From positions 1 through 64,000 of the forward strand of contig JBMOOJ010000077.1 in assembly GCA_049323835.1 (NCBI GenBank): a DNA stretch of 64,000 nt, given 5' to 3'. Made by a program: the position numbers and the translations under genes. This DNA is from SG-bin9 sp049323835 (GTDB lineage: Bacteria > Pseudomonadota > Alphaproteobacteria > Rhizobiales > Xanthobacteraceae). Every line of letters begins with the position of its first letter. The stretch's first letter is position 1. Below the pieces are notes generated by a model. That model worked only from the letters and a program-made list of their open reading frames with translations. It made no database searches and had not been told where the DNA came from. Below are positions 17,875 to 28,001 of the stretch, piece after piece.

Positions 17875-18954
17875 ATGAAAGTCCTGCTGCGCCTTGCGCC
17901 GGTGATTGCCTTAAGCGCCGCTCTCGCGGCGCCCGCGGCCGCGCAGATTTCGCTGACGCCGCCCGGCCTCGAAAGGCAGCAGCCGAAAGCCGCGCCGAAG
18001 AAGCAGCCCGCGAAGAAGGCGGAACCGAAGAAATCCGCCGCGCCGAAGAAATCCGCGCCCCCGCCTCCGGCGACCGCCGCTCCCGCGCCGCCGAAGCAGG
18101 ATGCGCCGAACGTCACCGATGCGGATGCGGCTTACGCCGCATATCAGCGCGGGCAATACAAGACCGCGCTCGATCTCGCGACCGCGCGTGCCGAGCAGCT
18201 CGGCGATCCGAAGTCGATGACGCTGCTCGGCGAGCTTTACGCCAACGGCATTGGCATCAAGCGCGACGATGAGAAGGCTGCAAACTGGTACAAGCAGGCG
18301 GCGGAGCGCGGCGACCGCGAGGCGATGTTCGCGCTCGCCATGTTTCGCATCGGCGGCCGCGCCGGCCCCGCCAATCGTGAGGAAGGCGCGAAGCTGCTCG
18401 CATCGTCCGCCAAGCTCGGCAACCCGAAGGCGGCCTACAACCTCGCGCTGTTCTATATCGAGGGCAACACGTTCCCGCAGGATCTCAAGCGCGCGGCGGA
18501 ACTGCTCAAGATCGGCGCCGACGCCGGCAATCCGGAATCCCAGTACGCGCTCGCAACCTTCTACAAGGAAGGCACCGGCGTCGAGAAAGACGTGGTGAAG
18601 TCGGTGCAGCTTCTGAAAGCCGCCGCGCTCGCGGAAAACCTCGACGCCGAGGTCGAGTACGCCATCGCCCTGTTCAACGGCACCGGCACGCTGAAGGATG
18701 AAATCGCCGCGGTCGAGCTGCTGAAGAAAGCGTCGCGGCAAGGCAGCCCGATCGCACAGAACCGCCTCGCCCGCGTGCTGGTGACCGGCATCGGCGCACC
18801 GCTCGACAAGATCGAGGGGCTGAAATGGCACCTCGTCGCGAAGGCCAAGGGCAACAGCGATCCGCTGCTCGACGACGCGCTCGCCAAACTCACGCCCGAC
18901 GAGCGCAAGGAGGCTGAGGATCGCGCGCGCAAATGGATGAGCGGCAGCCGGTAG
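17875..18954 (+). CDS. Exported Sel1-repeat (TPR-like) protein
   Basis: A 359-residue protein with an N-terminal signal peptide (about 1-22, ending APAAAQ). A low-complexity Lys/Pro/Ala linker follows (about 30-78), then a row of Sel1-like repeats with the pattern AxxLGxxYxxGxGxxxDxxKAxxWYxxAAxxG (first at about 95-150, then five or so more to 340). Such proteins are periplasmic adaptors for protein-protein contacts. The Lys/Pro linker could cross or bind the cell wall. A GC palindrome follows the stop at 18961-18989. Confidence 0.88.
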   Translation: MKVLLRLAPVIALSAALAAPAAAQISLTPPGLERQQPKAAPKKQPAKKAEPKKSAAPKKSAPPPPATAAPAPPKQDAPNVTDADAAYAAYQRGQYKTALDLATARAEQLGDPKSMTLLGELYANGIGIKRDDEKAANWYKQAAERGDREAMFALAMFRIGGRAGPANREEGAKLLASSAKLGNPKAAYNLALFYIEGNTFPQDLKRAAELLKIGADAGNPESQYALATFYKEGTGVEKDVVKSVQLLKAAALAENLDAEVEYAIALFNGTGTLKDEIAAVELLKKASRQGSPIAQNRLARVLVTGIGAPLDKIEGLKWHLVAKAKGNSDPLLDDALAKLTPDERKEAEDRARKWMSGSR

Positions 18955-18960
18955 CCAAGC

Positions 18961-18989
18961 TGTCGTCCCCGCGAAAGCGGGGGGGCGAC
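18961..18989. repeat. Palindrome after the Sel1-repeat gene
   Basis: The arms TGTCGTCCCCGC and GCGGGGGGGCGACA enclose a GAAA tetraloop, a very stable hairpin. It has no T-run and belongs to the common GTCGTCCCCGCGAAAGCGGGG class of intergenic palindromes; it may end or protect the transcript. Confidence 0.65.
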
Positions 18990-19078
18990 ATTCAAAATCG
19001 GCATCCGACAACAAGACCATCCCTTGACGCCGCCCGCCGCAGCAGGCACCCAAGCGTCAAATCTTCGCACATATCTGG

Positions 19079-19879
19079 ATGTTCCGCATGCTCTACTCCG
19101 CCGTCATCAACGTCATGGTCAAGGCCGCGCGCCGCGCCGGCCGCAGCCTCAAGCGCGACCTCGGCGAGATCGAGAACCTGCAAGTCTCGCTGAAAGGCCC
19201 GGCGAATTTCGTCACCGCCGCAGACAAGCGCGCGGAAGAGATGCTCTACACCGACCTGTCGAAAGCGCGCCCCGGCTACGGCTTCATCGGCGAGGAAGGC
19301 GGCACGCGCGACGGCGCGGACAAGTCGCATACCTGGATCGTCGATCCGCTCGACGGCACCACCAACTTCCTGCACGGCATTCCGCAATTCGCGATTTCCA
19401 TCGGCCTGTCACGCGAGGGTACGCTGATCGCCGGCGTGATCTACAATCCCGCCAACGACGAGCTCTACATCGCCGAGCGCGGCAAGGGTGCGTTCCTCAA
19501 CGATCAGCGGCTTCGCGTCGCCGGTCGCAAGAAGCTGTCGGACTCGGTGGTCGCCTGCGGCCTGCCGCATATCGGCCGCGGCGATATCGAACTCGGCACG
19601 CGCGAAACCAGCGCGATGCAAACGCGCGTCGCCGGCCTGCGCCGTTTCGGCGCCGCCTCGCTCGATCTCGCCTTCGTCGCAGCCGGCCGCCTTGATGGCT
19701 ACTGGGAGCGCAACCTCCAGCCGTGGGACATGGCAGCAGGCATCCTCATGGTGCGCGAAGCCGGCGGCATCATCTCCGGCATCGACGGCAAGGACGACGC
19801 GCTGAAGAGCGGCAACATCGTCGCCGGCAACGAGACGATCCACGGTGAGCTGGTGAAGGTGCTGAAGGCGGTGGGGTGA
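19079..19879 (+). CDS. suhB: Inositol monophosphatase family protein (SuhB-like)
   Basis: A 266-residue Mg-dependent phosphatase of the IMPase superfamily. Metal-site motifs are present: GEEGG near residue 76, WIVDPLDGTTNFLHG near 88-102 and the C-terminal PWDMAAGILMVREAGG. The enzyme hydrolyses inositol or sugar phosphates; SuhB proteins in enterobacteria additionally bind the rRNA transcription complex. ATG at 19079 is used; an internal Met four codons in is also possible. It ends the tkt-suhB plus-strand stretch. Confidence 0.92.
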   Translation: MFRMLYSAVINVMVKAARRAGRSLKRDLGEIENLQVSLKGPANFVTAADKRAEEMLYTDLSKARPGYGFIGEEGGTRDGADKSHTWIVDPLDGTTNFLHGIPQFAISIGLSREGTLIAGVIYNPANDELYIAERGKGAFLNDQRLRVAGRKKLSDSVVACGLPHIGRGDIELGTRETSAMQTRVAGLRRFGAASLDLAFVAAGRLDGYWERNLQPWDMAAGILMVREAGGIISGIDGKDDALKSGNIVAGNETIHGELVKVLKAVG

Positions 19880-19921
19880 GTTCGAATTTCTCGATTCGAC
19901 TCTGCCGCGAGAATCACCCAG

Positions 19922-20412
19922 CACGTAGGGCGGGTTAGGCGAAGCGAGTGTAGCCCGGATGAAGCGAAGCGAAATCCGGGGACTGTCGTTCACTGAACCA
20001 TTCCCGCATTCCGCTTCACAGCATGCGGGCTACGCACTTACCACCCTCGTCATTCCGTCACCCTGAGGCGCGAGGACGAAGTCCGAGCCGTAGCAAGTCT
20101 GCTAGCAGACTTGCGCTCTAAGATATTTTTGGAGCGACGGCCCGGGCGCGTCATCCTTCGAGGCGCGCGGCTTTTGCCGATCCCCGGAAACATCCGGGAT
20201 CGGTGCTGCGCGCACCGCTACTCTAGCCGACGCAGACATCAATGACTTACAAGGATGACGGAAGGTGTCGCCACGTCCTCCGTCGTCATCACCGGGCATA
20301 GCCGTTCGAAGAACGGCGTCGCCTCGCTCGCCTATGACCCGGTGATCCACGTCTTAACTACATTGCATCGAGTAAAAGCGTGGATGGCCGGGTCAAGCCC
20401 GGCCATGACGAA
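19922..20412. repeat. Cluster of intergenic palindromic repeats
   Basis: At least three repeat classes are packed here: the GCGGGTTAG/AGCCCGG type (19922-20036), the CCCTGAGG/CCTTCGAGG type also seen at 286-390 (20051-20270), and at 20341-20412 a REPIN-like tail pair CCACGTCTT ... GCGTGGATGGCCGGG similar to 8172-8318 and 14556-14644. Packing of several classes in one gap suggests a tolerant insertion site. Confidence 0.7.
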
Positions 20413-20450
20413 CTGAAATGGTGGTTCGCGCCTCGGGAAGACGGCGGCGC

Positions 20451-20478
20451 TTGACTTTTCTCATAATAGGAATATATT
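20451..20478 (+). promoter_or_regulatory. Sigma-70-like promoter in front of the structured element
   Basis: TTGACT at 20451-20456, a 16-bp spacer and TATATT at 20473-20478 match the housekeeping consensus in 5 of 6 positions each. The box pair is the most AT-rich spot in a GC-rich kilobase and points into the structured element. A start near 20485 is expected. Confidence 0.6.
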
Positions 20479-21000
20479 CATTTCGTCCTGCCCCACAGAG
20501 GGGCGATCGCGATCGTCACGATCCGCGGGGCGGGATGCGGTGGACGCGGCAGCGTCAGGCGCGAAAGGTGCGTGGTTGGGGATGTGAGGGCCGTGCTCCG
20601 CAGGGGTAGCCGTCGCGTCTATGGACCCGCGCACCGGAAGCGCTGACGACGACGCTGCGCGGTGCGGGCCGGGGCGGAGATTCGCCTCACTCGTGTCGCC
20701 TTTGCGCGCCGGCCCAAGTCGTGTGGTCCCGATGCCCGCCGCTGGCATCAAGGGATCGGAGGGCCTGCATGCCGACCGGCGCGCAGGACAGTCTCAGATT
20801 CCGACGGTGACGAGCCCAAGCGTATCAATCGCCGCCGGGGAGAGCACGAAGCAAGCCGGAAGCCCACTGCGTGCGGAACGCCGGACGAATGTTCGGCATC
20901 CGTGGTGACTCTGCCTGTGTGCTTTTTCATTACTGCACGCAGGGCTGCGGACGCACGATGCGTCCGGCGTTCCGCGCGCCCTCGATATCGAGGGAGGGAC
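20479..21000 (+). ncRNA. Candidate long structured non-coding RNA or repeat element (unnamed)
   Basis: Downstream of the promoter the plus strand contains many strong stems. CCTGCCCC (20487-20494) pairs with GGGGCGGG (20527-20534) around the hairpin GATCG-TCA-CGATC. CCTGTGTGC (20914-20922) pairs with GCACGCAGG (20935-20943). An 18-bp helix joins 20870-20887 with 20961-20978. GGACGCA-CGA-TGCGTCC lies at 20949-20965, and the palindrome CCCTCGATATCGAGGG at 20979-20994. No reading frame looks coding. From memory, very similar sequence is repeated many times in Bradyrhizobiaceae genomes and often annotated as short hypothetical proteins; I cannot verify this here. Ends are uncertain. Confidence 0.5.
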
Positions 21001-21097
21001 GTGAAGAAGACTCCGGCGCCCCCGCGCCGCAAAGAACAGGGGTGATGATGCACGTCTGGAGATGATGAGAGTGATGGACGCAGTGTGCGCGCGGATA

Positions 21098-21325
21098 TCC
21101 CCCCCCTTGATGGGGAGGGCAAAGGCGGCCTCCGGCCGCCGTCAATTTTTCGAAGAACGCCGACGCTTTGCGTCGGCTATGCGAGCGAAGCGGAGGCCGG
21201 GGTGGGGTGACGCACAGAACCCCCACCCGTCGCCTTGTTCGTGCAGCCTGTCCTCGGACGGCGCGGAGCGCCGATCCGGGGCTCACAACGCGCCACCCTC
21301 CCCACAAGGGGGAGGGAAAGGGAAG
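21098..21325. repeat. Inverted CTCCCC palindromes, diverged
   Basis: Arms CCCCCCTTGATGGGGAGGG (21100-21120) and CTCCCCACAAGGGGGAGGG (21298-21317) are inverted versions of each other around a GC-rich spacer. They resemble the elements at 8555-8703 and 24056-24170. Confidence 0.6.
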
Positions 21326-21386
21326 CACGTGCTGCGCGCCCCGGAATGACGACCCGATGAAACGCTCTTGCGCTACACCGGCACCC

Positions 21387-22175
21387 TCACGCGGCCGTCC
21401 AGCCGCCATCGATCGAGAGGTTCGCGCCGGTGATCTGGCTGGCGTCGTCGCCGCACAGATACAGCGCCAGCGACGCCACCTGATCCGACGTCACGAACTC
21501 CTTCGTCGGCTGCGCCGCCAGCAGCACGTCGCTGATGACCTGCTCCTTGGTCATGTTGCGCGCCTTCATGGTGTCGGGAATCTGCTTCTCCACCAGCGGC
21601 GTCCAGACGTAGCCGGGCGAGATGCAGTTAACGGTGATCTTGTGGATCGCGAGTTCGAGCGCGATCGTCTTGGTCAGGCCGGCGATGCCATGTTTGGCCG
21701 ACACATAAGCGGATTTGAACGGCGACGCGACCAGCGAGTGCGCCGACGCGGTGTTGATGATGCGGCCCCATCCCGCTTTCTTCATCAGCGGCACGGCGGC
21801 GCGAATGCCATGAAAGGCCGACGACAGGTTGATCGCAATGATCTGATCCCATTTCTCGACCGGGAAGTCCTCGACCGGCGAGACGAACTGGATGCCCGCA
21901 TTGTTGACGAGCACATCAACGGAGCCGAAGGTTTTTTCGCCGAGCGCGATCATTGCGGCGATCTCATCAGGCTTGGTCATGTCGGCGGGCGAATGGATCG
22001 CCTTGACCTTGAAGTCGCTCTCGATCGCCGCACGCTCCTTCTCGATATCGGCGGCAGCGCCGAACCCGTTGATGACGACATTGGCGCCCGCGCCAGCCAT
22101 CTTGCGCGCGATCGCCAACCCGATGCCGCTGGTCGATCCGGTCACAACGGCGGTCTTGCCCTTGAGGTTTGCCAT
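21387..22175 (-). CDS. bdhA: 3-hydroxybutyrate dehydrogenase
   Basis: A 262-residue short-chain dehydrogenase that interconverts 3-hydroxybutyrate and acetoacetate in the PHB cycle. The Rossmann motif TGSTSGIGLAIA, the NNAGIQ motif and the catalytic Y-x-x-x-K in SAYVSAKHGIAG are all present. The segments NGFGAAADIEKERA and AHSLVASPFKSAY match the BdhA subgroup rather than generic reductases. ATG at 22175 has a good AGGAG site and follows the patatin stop by 3 bp, so the two are cotranscribed. Confidence 0.93.
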   Translation of the reverse strand: MANLKGKTAVVTGSTSGIGLAIARKMAGAGANVVINGFGAAADIEKERAAIESDFKVKAIHSPADMTKPDEIAAMIALGEKTFGSVDVLVNNAGIQFVSPVEDFPVEKWDQIIAINLSSAFHGIRAAVPLMKKAGWGRIINTASAHSLVASPFKSAYVSAKHGIAGLTKTIALELAIHKITVNCISPGYVWTPLVEKQIPDTMKARNMTKEQVISDVLLAAQPTKEFVTSDQVASLALYLCGDDASQITGANLSIDGGWTAA

Positions 22176-22178
22176 CAC

Positions 22179-23360
22179 TCACTCCTGTTTCTGGGAATCT
22201 TTTGCGGGTTTCGTTTCGCATGGACTGGCCTGACCGTCGTTGGTCAGGTCGTAGACCATCATGGTTTCGCCGGGCTGCGGCCGCGTCAGCCAGTCCGGAT
22301 GCGCCATCGAGCAATCGACGTCGCGCTCGCCGGCCTGCCAATGCTCGCGCATGCCGTAACGGGAGAAGTCGTAATCCTTCGACGACGACTGATAATTCTT
22401 GCGGCGATGGATCAGGTGCACCACCGTCACCGTGTTTTCCTTTGCCGCTTCGTTCAGCGCCTGCGCCAGCGGATCGTTCTTCAAGTCGTCCGGCAGCTTC
22501 GCGAACAGATCGCGCCAGGCGCGGCGCGCATTGTGAATCCGCTTGTTGACGTCGGTGTTCATCCGCGTGCGGCTGGAGAAGCGGATGTCCTTCTCGCGCT
22601 CCGCCGCCTCCAGCAGCGAGTCCGGCATCGGCCCGCGCGCGCTGAACAGATCGACCTGAAAGATCAGCAGATCGCTCTTGCGTTCCGCTTCGAGCACGTA
22701 GTCGAGCGGCGTATTGGAAACGATACCGCCATCCCAGTACGGCTCGCCGTCGATTTCGATCGCCGGGAAACCCGGCGGCAGCGCCGCCGAGGCCATAATG
22801 TGCTCGGGGCCGATCTTGCGCTTGGTGTTGTCGAAGTAGGCGAAGTTGCCGGTCAGCACGTTGACGGCGCCGACGCTGAGCCGGATTCCGTCATTGTTGA
22901 TGCGGTCGAAGTCGACGAGCCGTTCGAGCGTCTCGCGCAGCGGCGCGATGTCGTAATAGCTCAACGACTGCGGGCTGCCGTGCGGCCAGAGCGGCGCCGG
23001 CGGAATCCGCGGCATGAAGAATCCGGGCACGCCGAATGCTGCTGTCAGCGCGGCGCTCGACTCGTTGAACAGCGAACGCGAGCGATCATCGGTAAGGATC
23101 GGACTCCACGGCACCGGCGCGGAGGCCTGCTCCCAGAATTCGTGCAGCCGCTCGACGCGCTTTTCGCGCGGGTTACCGGCGATGATCGCCGCATTGATCG
23201 CACCGATGGAAATCCCCGCGATCCATTTCGGCTCGAAATCGTGCCGGCACAGCGCCGCATACGCGCCGGCCTGGTACGCCCCGAGCGCGCCGCCGCCTTG
23301 CAGGACGAGAACGCGCTGGGCCTGGGCCGGGGCCTTTTGGGAGGATGTGTCTGGAGCCAT
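22179..23360 (-). CDS. Patatin-like phospholipase / PHB-associated esterase
   Basis: A 393-residue lipolytic enzyme with a Ser-Asp dyad. The oxyanion loop GGGALGAYQAG is at residues 22-32, the nucleophile elbow G-I-S-I-G at 49-53 (Ser51) and the DGG of the catalytic Asp in YWDGGIVSNTPLDY. A DUF3734-like C-terminal part (YDFSRYGMREHWQAG) is typical of the patatins that stand next to 3-hydroxybutyrate dehydrogenase. Tight coupling to bdhA suggests a role in polyhydroxybutyrate or lipid turnover; that role is inferred. Confidence 0.9.
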   Translation of the reverse strand: MAPDTSSQKAPAQAQRVLVLQGGGALGAYQAGAYAALCRHDFEPKWIAGISIGAINAAIIAGNPREKRVERLHEFWEQASAPVPWSPILTDDRSRSLFNESSAALTAAFGVPGFFMPRIPPAPLWPHGSPQSLSYYDIAPLRETLERLVDFDRINNDGIRLSVGAVNVLTGNFAYFDNTKRKIGPEHIMASAALPPGFPAIEIDGEPYWDGGIVSNTPLDYVLEAERKSDLLIFQVDLFSARGPMPDSLLEAAEREKDIRFSSRTRMNTDVNKRIHNARRAWRDLFAKLPDDLKNDPLAQALNEAAKENTVTVVHLIHRRKNYQSSSKDYDFSRYGMREHWQAGERDVDCSMAHPDWLTRPQPGETMMVYDLTNDGQASPCETKPAKDSQKQE

Positions 23361-23465
23361 GACCGGACAGTGGATGCTGCGATAGAGGGTATATACCGCA
23401 ATGCAGCATTACGTTCCATGGGAACGCCGTCAACACTCCGGGAGGCTGGAAGAGGCCAAAGGGCC

Positions 23466-23978
23466 TCAGGAACGGCCGTCGGAATCGGCCAGAATCAGGG
23501 TCCAGAACACCTTGTACTTGGTGTTCGGGGCGTAGGCCGTGGCGATGCCGATCCTGGTGACACCGCTCTTGAGCATGTTGGCGCGATGGGGCGGCGAATC
23601 CCGCCAGCCCGAAAACGCCTCGGCGAGGGTGTGATAGCCGGCCGATATATTCTCGACGGCAATCCGCGCGTCGAACCGCGTCGCCTTGATCCGCTTGGTG
23701 AGGTTGCCGGCCACGTCGTGGTCCAGCTTGTTCCGGCTGGCCATCGCGAGCGACTGGGTTTCCGCCGCCTTCATCAGTTCCGGATCGACGGTGACCGCGC
23801 CGAGACCGTTGTTCTGGCGATAGCCGGAAATCATGGAGGCCGCGACCTGCGGATCGATCCGCGCACCGGCGCTCGCCATGCTGAGGTAGAACGCGGGCTG
23901 GCCCGGCGGCGGATCGCGGTCCCCCGCGCAGCCGCTCAACACGATGAGCCCGATGATCACCAACCCCAGCCGCAGCAT
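23466..23978 (-). CDS. CAP-domain lipoprotein
   Basis: A 170-residue protein with a lipoprotein signal (MLRLGLVIIGLIVLSGC, lipobox L-S-G-C) and a CAP/SCP domain. Family marks are the segments LDHDVAGNLTKRI, VENISAGYHTLAEAFSGWRDS and PPHRANML. It should be an envelope-anchored protein; the molecular function of bacterial CAP proteins is mostly unknown. I chose ATG at 23978 because it gives a clean signal peptide, although the frame is open upstream to 24056. Confidence 0.85.
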   Translation of the reverse strand: MLRLGLVIIGLIVLSGCAGDRDPPPGQPAFYLSMASAGARIDPQVAASMISGYRQNNGLGAVTVDPELMKAAETQSLAMASRNKLDHDVAGNLTKRIKATRFDARIAVENISAGYHTLAEAFSGWRDSPPHRANMLKSGVTRIGIATAYAPNTKYKVFWTLILADSDGRS

Positions 23979-24055
23979 CCGCTGTTTCCCCCGAATCCAG
24001 CCCCGGTTGTTGCACATCAACCGTGGCTGAAAGGTGAACGGGGTTCGGATTGTCA

Positions 24056-24170
24056 CCTCGCCCCGTTTACGGGGAGAGGTCGGATTGCGTCAGCAATCCG
24101 GGTGAGGGGCATGGATCAACACCCCCTCACCCCGACCCTCTCCCCGCTCGCGGGGAGAGGGAGGAGCGGC
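24056..24170. repeat. Inverted repeat of CCTCTCCC/CCCTCACC type
   Basis: CCTCGCCCCGTTTACGGGG ... GGGTGAGGGGC is followed by the inverted copy CCCCCTCACCC ... CCGCTCGCGGGGAGAGGG. This is the same class as 8555-8703. It separates the sulfate transport operon (which ends at 24198) from the CAP-domain gene. Confidence 0.7.
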
Positions 24171-24197
24171 CACACGTCAAATATCGAAGGCGACTTC

Positions 24198-25236
<1,039 letters not shown>

Positions 25237-25247
<11 letters not shown>

Positions 25248-26133
25248 TTGGAATCTGCCCTTCTTGCAGCCGGCTTTCGAGAATGGTTTTCACCACCAGC
25301 GTGATGAGCGCCAGCATCGCCAGCAGCGATGCGATCGCGAAAGCAGCCACGAACTGATACTCATTATACAGGATCTCCACCAGCAATGGCATGGTGTTGG
25401 TTTCGCCGCGGATGTGGCCGGACACCACCGAAACAGCGCCGAATTCGCCCATGGCGCGGGCGTTGCAGAGCAGCACGCCGTACAGCAGCCCCCACTTGAT
25501 GTTCGGCAGCGTCACGCGGAAGAACGTCTGCAAGCCGGAGGCGCCGAGCGAGAGCGCGGCCTCTTCCTCCTGTGTACCCTGCTCCTGCATCAGCGGGATC
25601 AGCGAGCGTGCGACGAACGGGAAGGTGACGAACGTCGTCGCCAGCGCAATGCCGGGCAGCGCGAACAGGATGTGAATCTCACGCGCCTGCAACCATGCGC
25701 CGAAGAAGCCTTGCGCCCCGAACAGCAGTACGAACACGAGGCCCGAGATCACCGGCGACACCGAGAACGGCAGATCGATCAGCGTGATGAGAAGGGTCTT
25801 GCCGGGAAACTCGAACTTCGCCACGGCCCATGCGGCGATCACGCCGAAGATCAGATTCAGCGTGACCGAGATCGCAGCGACGGCAAGCGTCAATTTGATC
25901 GCGGACAAGGCTTCCGGCTCCGCCAGCGCCGCGAGGTAAGCGCCAATGCCGCGCGTAAACGCCTGCGCAAATACCACGACAAGCGGCAGCAGAATGAACA
26001 GCGTCAGAAACGAGATCGCAGTCGCGATGATGATGAAGCGGATGACACGCGGCTCCGCGCGCACGTCACGGGCGGCGGCATGGAGTTCCTGCGCCGGGAA
26101 AGCATCAGACGTGGTGAGTTCAAGCTCTGCCAT
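25237..26133 (-). CDS. cysW: Sulfate ABC transporter permease CysW
   Basis: A 298-residue inner-membrane permease with six predicted spans and the EAA-loop segment EEAALSLGASGLQTFFRVTLPN that docks on CysA. The stretch DLPFSVSPVISGLVFVLLFG is typical of CysW. It lies 5 bp downstream of cysT and overlaps cysA by 11 bp. A cytosolic N-terminal extension of about 30 residues precedes the first span, as is common. Confidence 0.95.
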
Positions 26134-26138
26134 GTGAC

Positions 26139-26972
26139 CTACAGCGCGGGAACGCGGGTCTGCGCCCAGCGCTGCACCCGATTGATGAAGAAGATGATGA
26201 CGAAGGCCACAACCAGCATGACGACCGCGATCGCGGTCGCATCGGCGTAGCGGAATTCGGACAGGCGGATGACGATCAGCAACGGCGCGATCTCGGACAC
26301 GTTCGGCAAATTGCCGGCGATGAAGATCACCGAACCGTACTCGCCGACCGCGCGGGCGAAGGCCAGCGCGAAGCCGGTGAGCAGCGCCGGCGTCAGGCTC
26401 GGGATAATGACGCGCGTGACGGTGTGCCAGCGGCTGGCGCCGAGGCTCGCTGCCGCCTCCTCGATCTCCGGATCGAGGTCGATCAGCACCGGCTGCACCG
26501 TGCGCACCACGAACGGAATGCCGATGAAAACCATGGCGATGAAGATGCCGATCGGCGTGAACGCAACCTTGATACCGAGTTCAGCCAGCGGCGCACCGAG
26601 CCAGCCCTTCTGCGCGAACAGCGCGGTCAGCGCGACGCCGGCCACTGCGGTCGGCAGCGCGAACGGAATGTCGACCACAGCATCGAAAATTCGCCGGCCG
26701 GGAAAACGGTAGCGCACCAGCGCCCAGACGACGATCATCCCCATGACGAGATTGACGATGGCGGCGAGGAACGCGAGTCCGAACGAAATCTTCAGTGCAT
26801 TCAGCGTGCGGCGGCTGGTGATGATTTCGATGAACTGCACCCAGCTCAGTTCAAAGCTTTTCAGGAACAGGCCCGCGAGCGGAATCAGAACGATGATGGA
26901 AAGCCACGTCAGCGTCAGTCCCATCGAGAGACCGAAGCCCGGCAGCGTCCGTCGTCCAAATCCTCCGCTCAC
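26139..26972 (-). CDS. cysT: Sulfate ABC transporter permease CysT
   Basis: A 277-residue permease, partner of CysW. Family marks are the N-terminal GFGLSMGLTLTWLSIIVLIPLAGL, the DIPFALPTAVAGVALTALFA segment and the ATPase-docking loop EEAAASLGASRWHTVTRVIIP. Six membrane spans are expected. Translation appears to begin at a GTG at 26972; a weak purine stretch stands upstream. It is 24 bp downstream of the sulfate-binding protein gene. Confidence 0.95.
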   Translation of the reverse strand: MSGGFGRRTLPGFGLSMGLTLTWLSIIVLIPLAGLFLKSFELSWVQFIEIITSRRTLNALKISFGLAFLAAIVNLVMGMIVVWALVRYRFPGRRIFDAVVDIPFALPTAVAGVALTALFAQKGWLGAPLAELGIKVAFTPIGIFIAMVFIGIPFVVRTVQPVLIDLDPEIEEAAASLGASRWHTVTRVIIPSLTPALLTGFALAFARAVGEYGSVIFIAGNLPNVSEIAPLLIVIRLSEFRYADATAIAVVMLVVAFVIIFFINRVQRWAQTRVPAL

Positions 26973-26996
26973 AATGCCCCCGCAACGATGTCCGGA

Positions 26997-28001
26997 TCAG
27001 TTCTTGTAGATCTGATCGAAGATTCCGCCCTCGGCGAAATGCTCCTTCTGCGCCTTGGTCCAGCCGCCGAACACGTCATCGATCGTGAACAGATCGACCC
27101 TGGCGAATGCACTTTCGTACTGCTTGGCGATCTCCGGATCGCGCGGACGGTACGAGTTGCGCGCCGCAATCTCCTGCCCCGTCTTGGTGTACCAGTACTT
27201 CAGGTACGCATCCGCGGCTTCGCGCGTGCCCTTCCTGTCAACCACCCTGTCGACGATCGCAATCGGCGGCTCGGCGAGAATCGACAACGGCGGCGCGACG
27301 ATCTCGAACTTGTTGGCGCCGAATTCCTTCACGGCGAGGAAGGCTTCGTTCTCCCATGCCAACAGCACGTCACCGACGCCGCGCTCGACGAAGGTTACGG
27401 TTGAGCCCCGCGCGCCCGTATCGAGCACCGGCACGTTCTTGAACAGGCCGGCGGTGAAGGCCTTCGCCTTCTCAGCCGAGCCGTACTTCTTGAGCGCGAA
27501 GCCCCAGGCTGCGAGATAATTCCAGCGTGCGCCGCCGGACGTCTTCGGGTTGGGCGTGATCACGCCGACGCCCGGCTTCACCAGATCGTCCCAATCCTTG
27601 ATGGCTTTCGGATTGCCTTTGCGCACCAGGAAGACGATCGTCGAGGTATAGGGCGAGGAGTTCAGCGACAGGCGCTTCTGCCAATCCGGCGGAAGCGATC
27701 CCTTGGTGGCGATCGCGTCGATGTCATACGCGAGTGCAAGCGTTACCACGTCGGCTTGCAGACCATCGATCACGGAGCGCGCCTGCGAGCCGGAGCCGCC
27801 GTGCGACTGCTTGACCTCGATGCTCTTGCCGGTGTCCTTCTGGTAGGCGGCGGCGAACGCCTTGTTGAACTCGGCATAAAGTTCTCGCGTCGGATCGTAC
27901 GACACGTTGAGCAGCGTGACATCGGCGGCGAACGCAGAACCTGCCAGGAAGCTGGCTGAGAGCAGACTCGCAACGGCGGCGAGAGCCAGACGGCGATTCA
28001 T
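26997..28001 (-). CDS. sbp: Periplasmic sulfate-binding protein
   Basis: A 334-residue secreted binding protein. The signal peptide (MNRRLALAAVASLLSASFLAG) ends at ...GSAFA, and the mature part starts DVTLLNVSYDPTRELYAEFN, the hallmark of Sbp/CysP proteins. SHGGSGSQARSVIDGLQADVV and NPKTSGGARWNYLAAWG are further family blocks. ATG at 28001 was chosen because it gives the signal peptide directly. The 120 bp upstream, before cysH, may hold an internal promoter: TTGACA occurs there, but I see no good -10. Confidence 0.95.
   Translation of the reverse strand: MNRRLALAAVASLLSASFLAGSAFAADVTLLNVSYDPTRELYAEFNKAFAAAYQKDTGKSIEVKQSHGGSGSQARSVIDGLQADVVTLALAYDIDAIATKGSLPPDWQKRLSLNSSPYTSTIVFLVRKGNPKAIKDWDDLVKPGVGVITPNPKTSGGARWNYLAAWGFALKKYGSAEKAKAFTAGLFKNVPVLDTGARGSTVTFVERGVGDVLLAWENEAFLAVKEFGANKFEIVAPPLSILAEPPIAIVDRVVDRKGTREAADAYLKYWYTKTGQEIAARNSYRPRDPEIAKQYESAFARVDLFTIDDVFGGWTKAQKEHFAEGGIFDQIYKN

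Larger units (their letters stand above)
19880..21386. other. 1.5-kb region with no convincing gene: repeats and a structured element
   Basis: From left to right: a GTAGGGCGGGTTAGGCGAAGCG repeat with AGCCCGGATGAAGCG palindromes (19922-20036), CCCTGAGG/CCTTCGAGG palindromes (20051-20270), a diverged REPIN-like pair (20285-20412), the structured element (20451-about 21000), and CTCCCC inverted repeats (21098-21325). Short open frames occur on both strands but overlap each other, change frame at each repeat, and show no family resemblance. Confidence 0.75.

Noticed and set aside
20418..21045. Small frames in the structured element (for example 20621-20908 and 20662-21045)
   Set aside because: They overlap in different frames and on both strands, start without ribosome sites, and consist of Arg/Pro/Gly-rich translation of structured GC-rich DNA.
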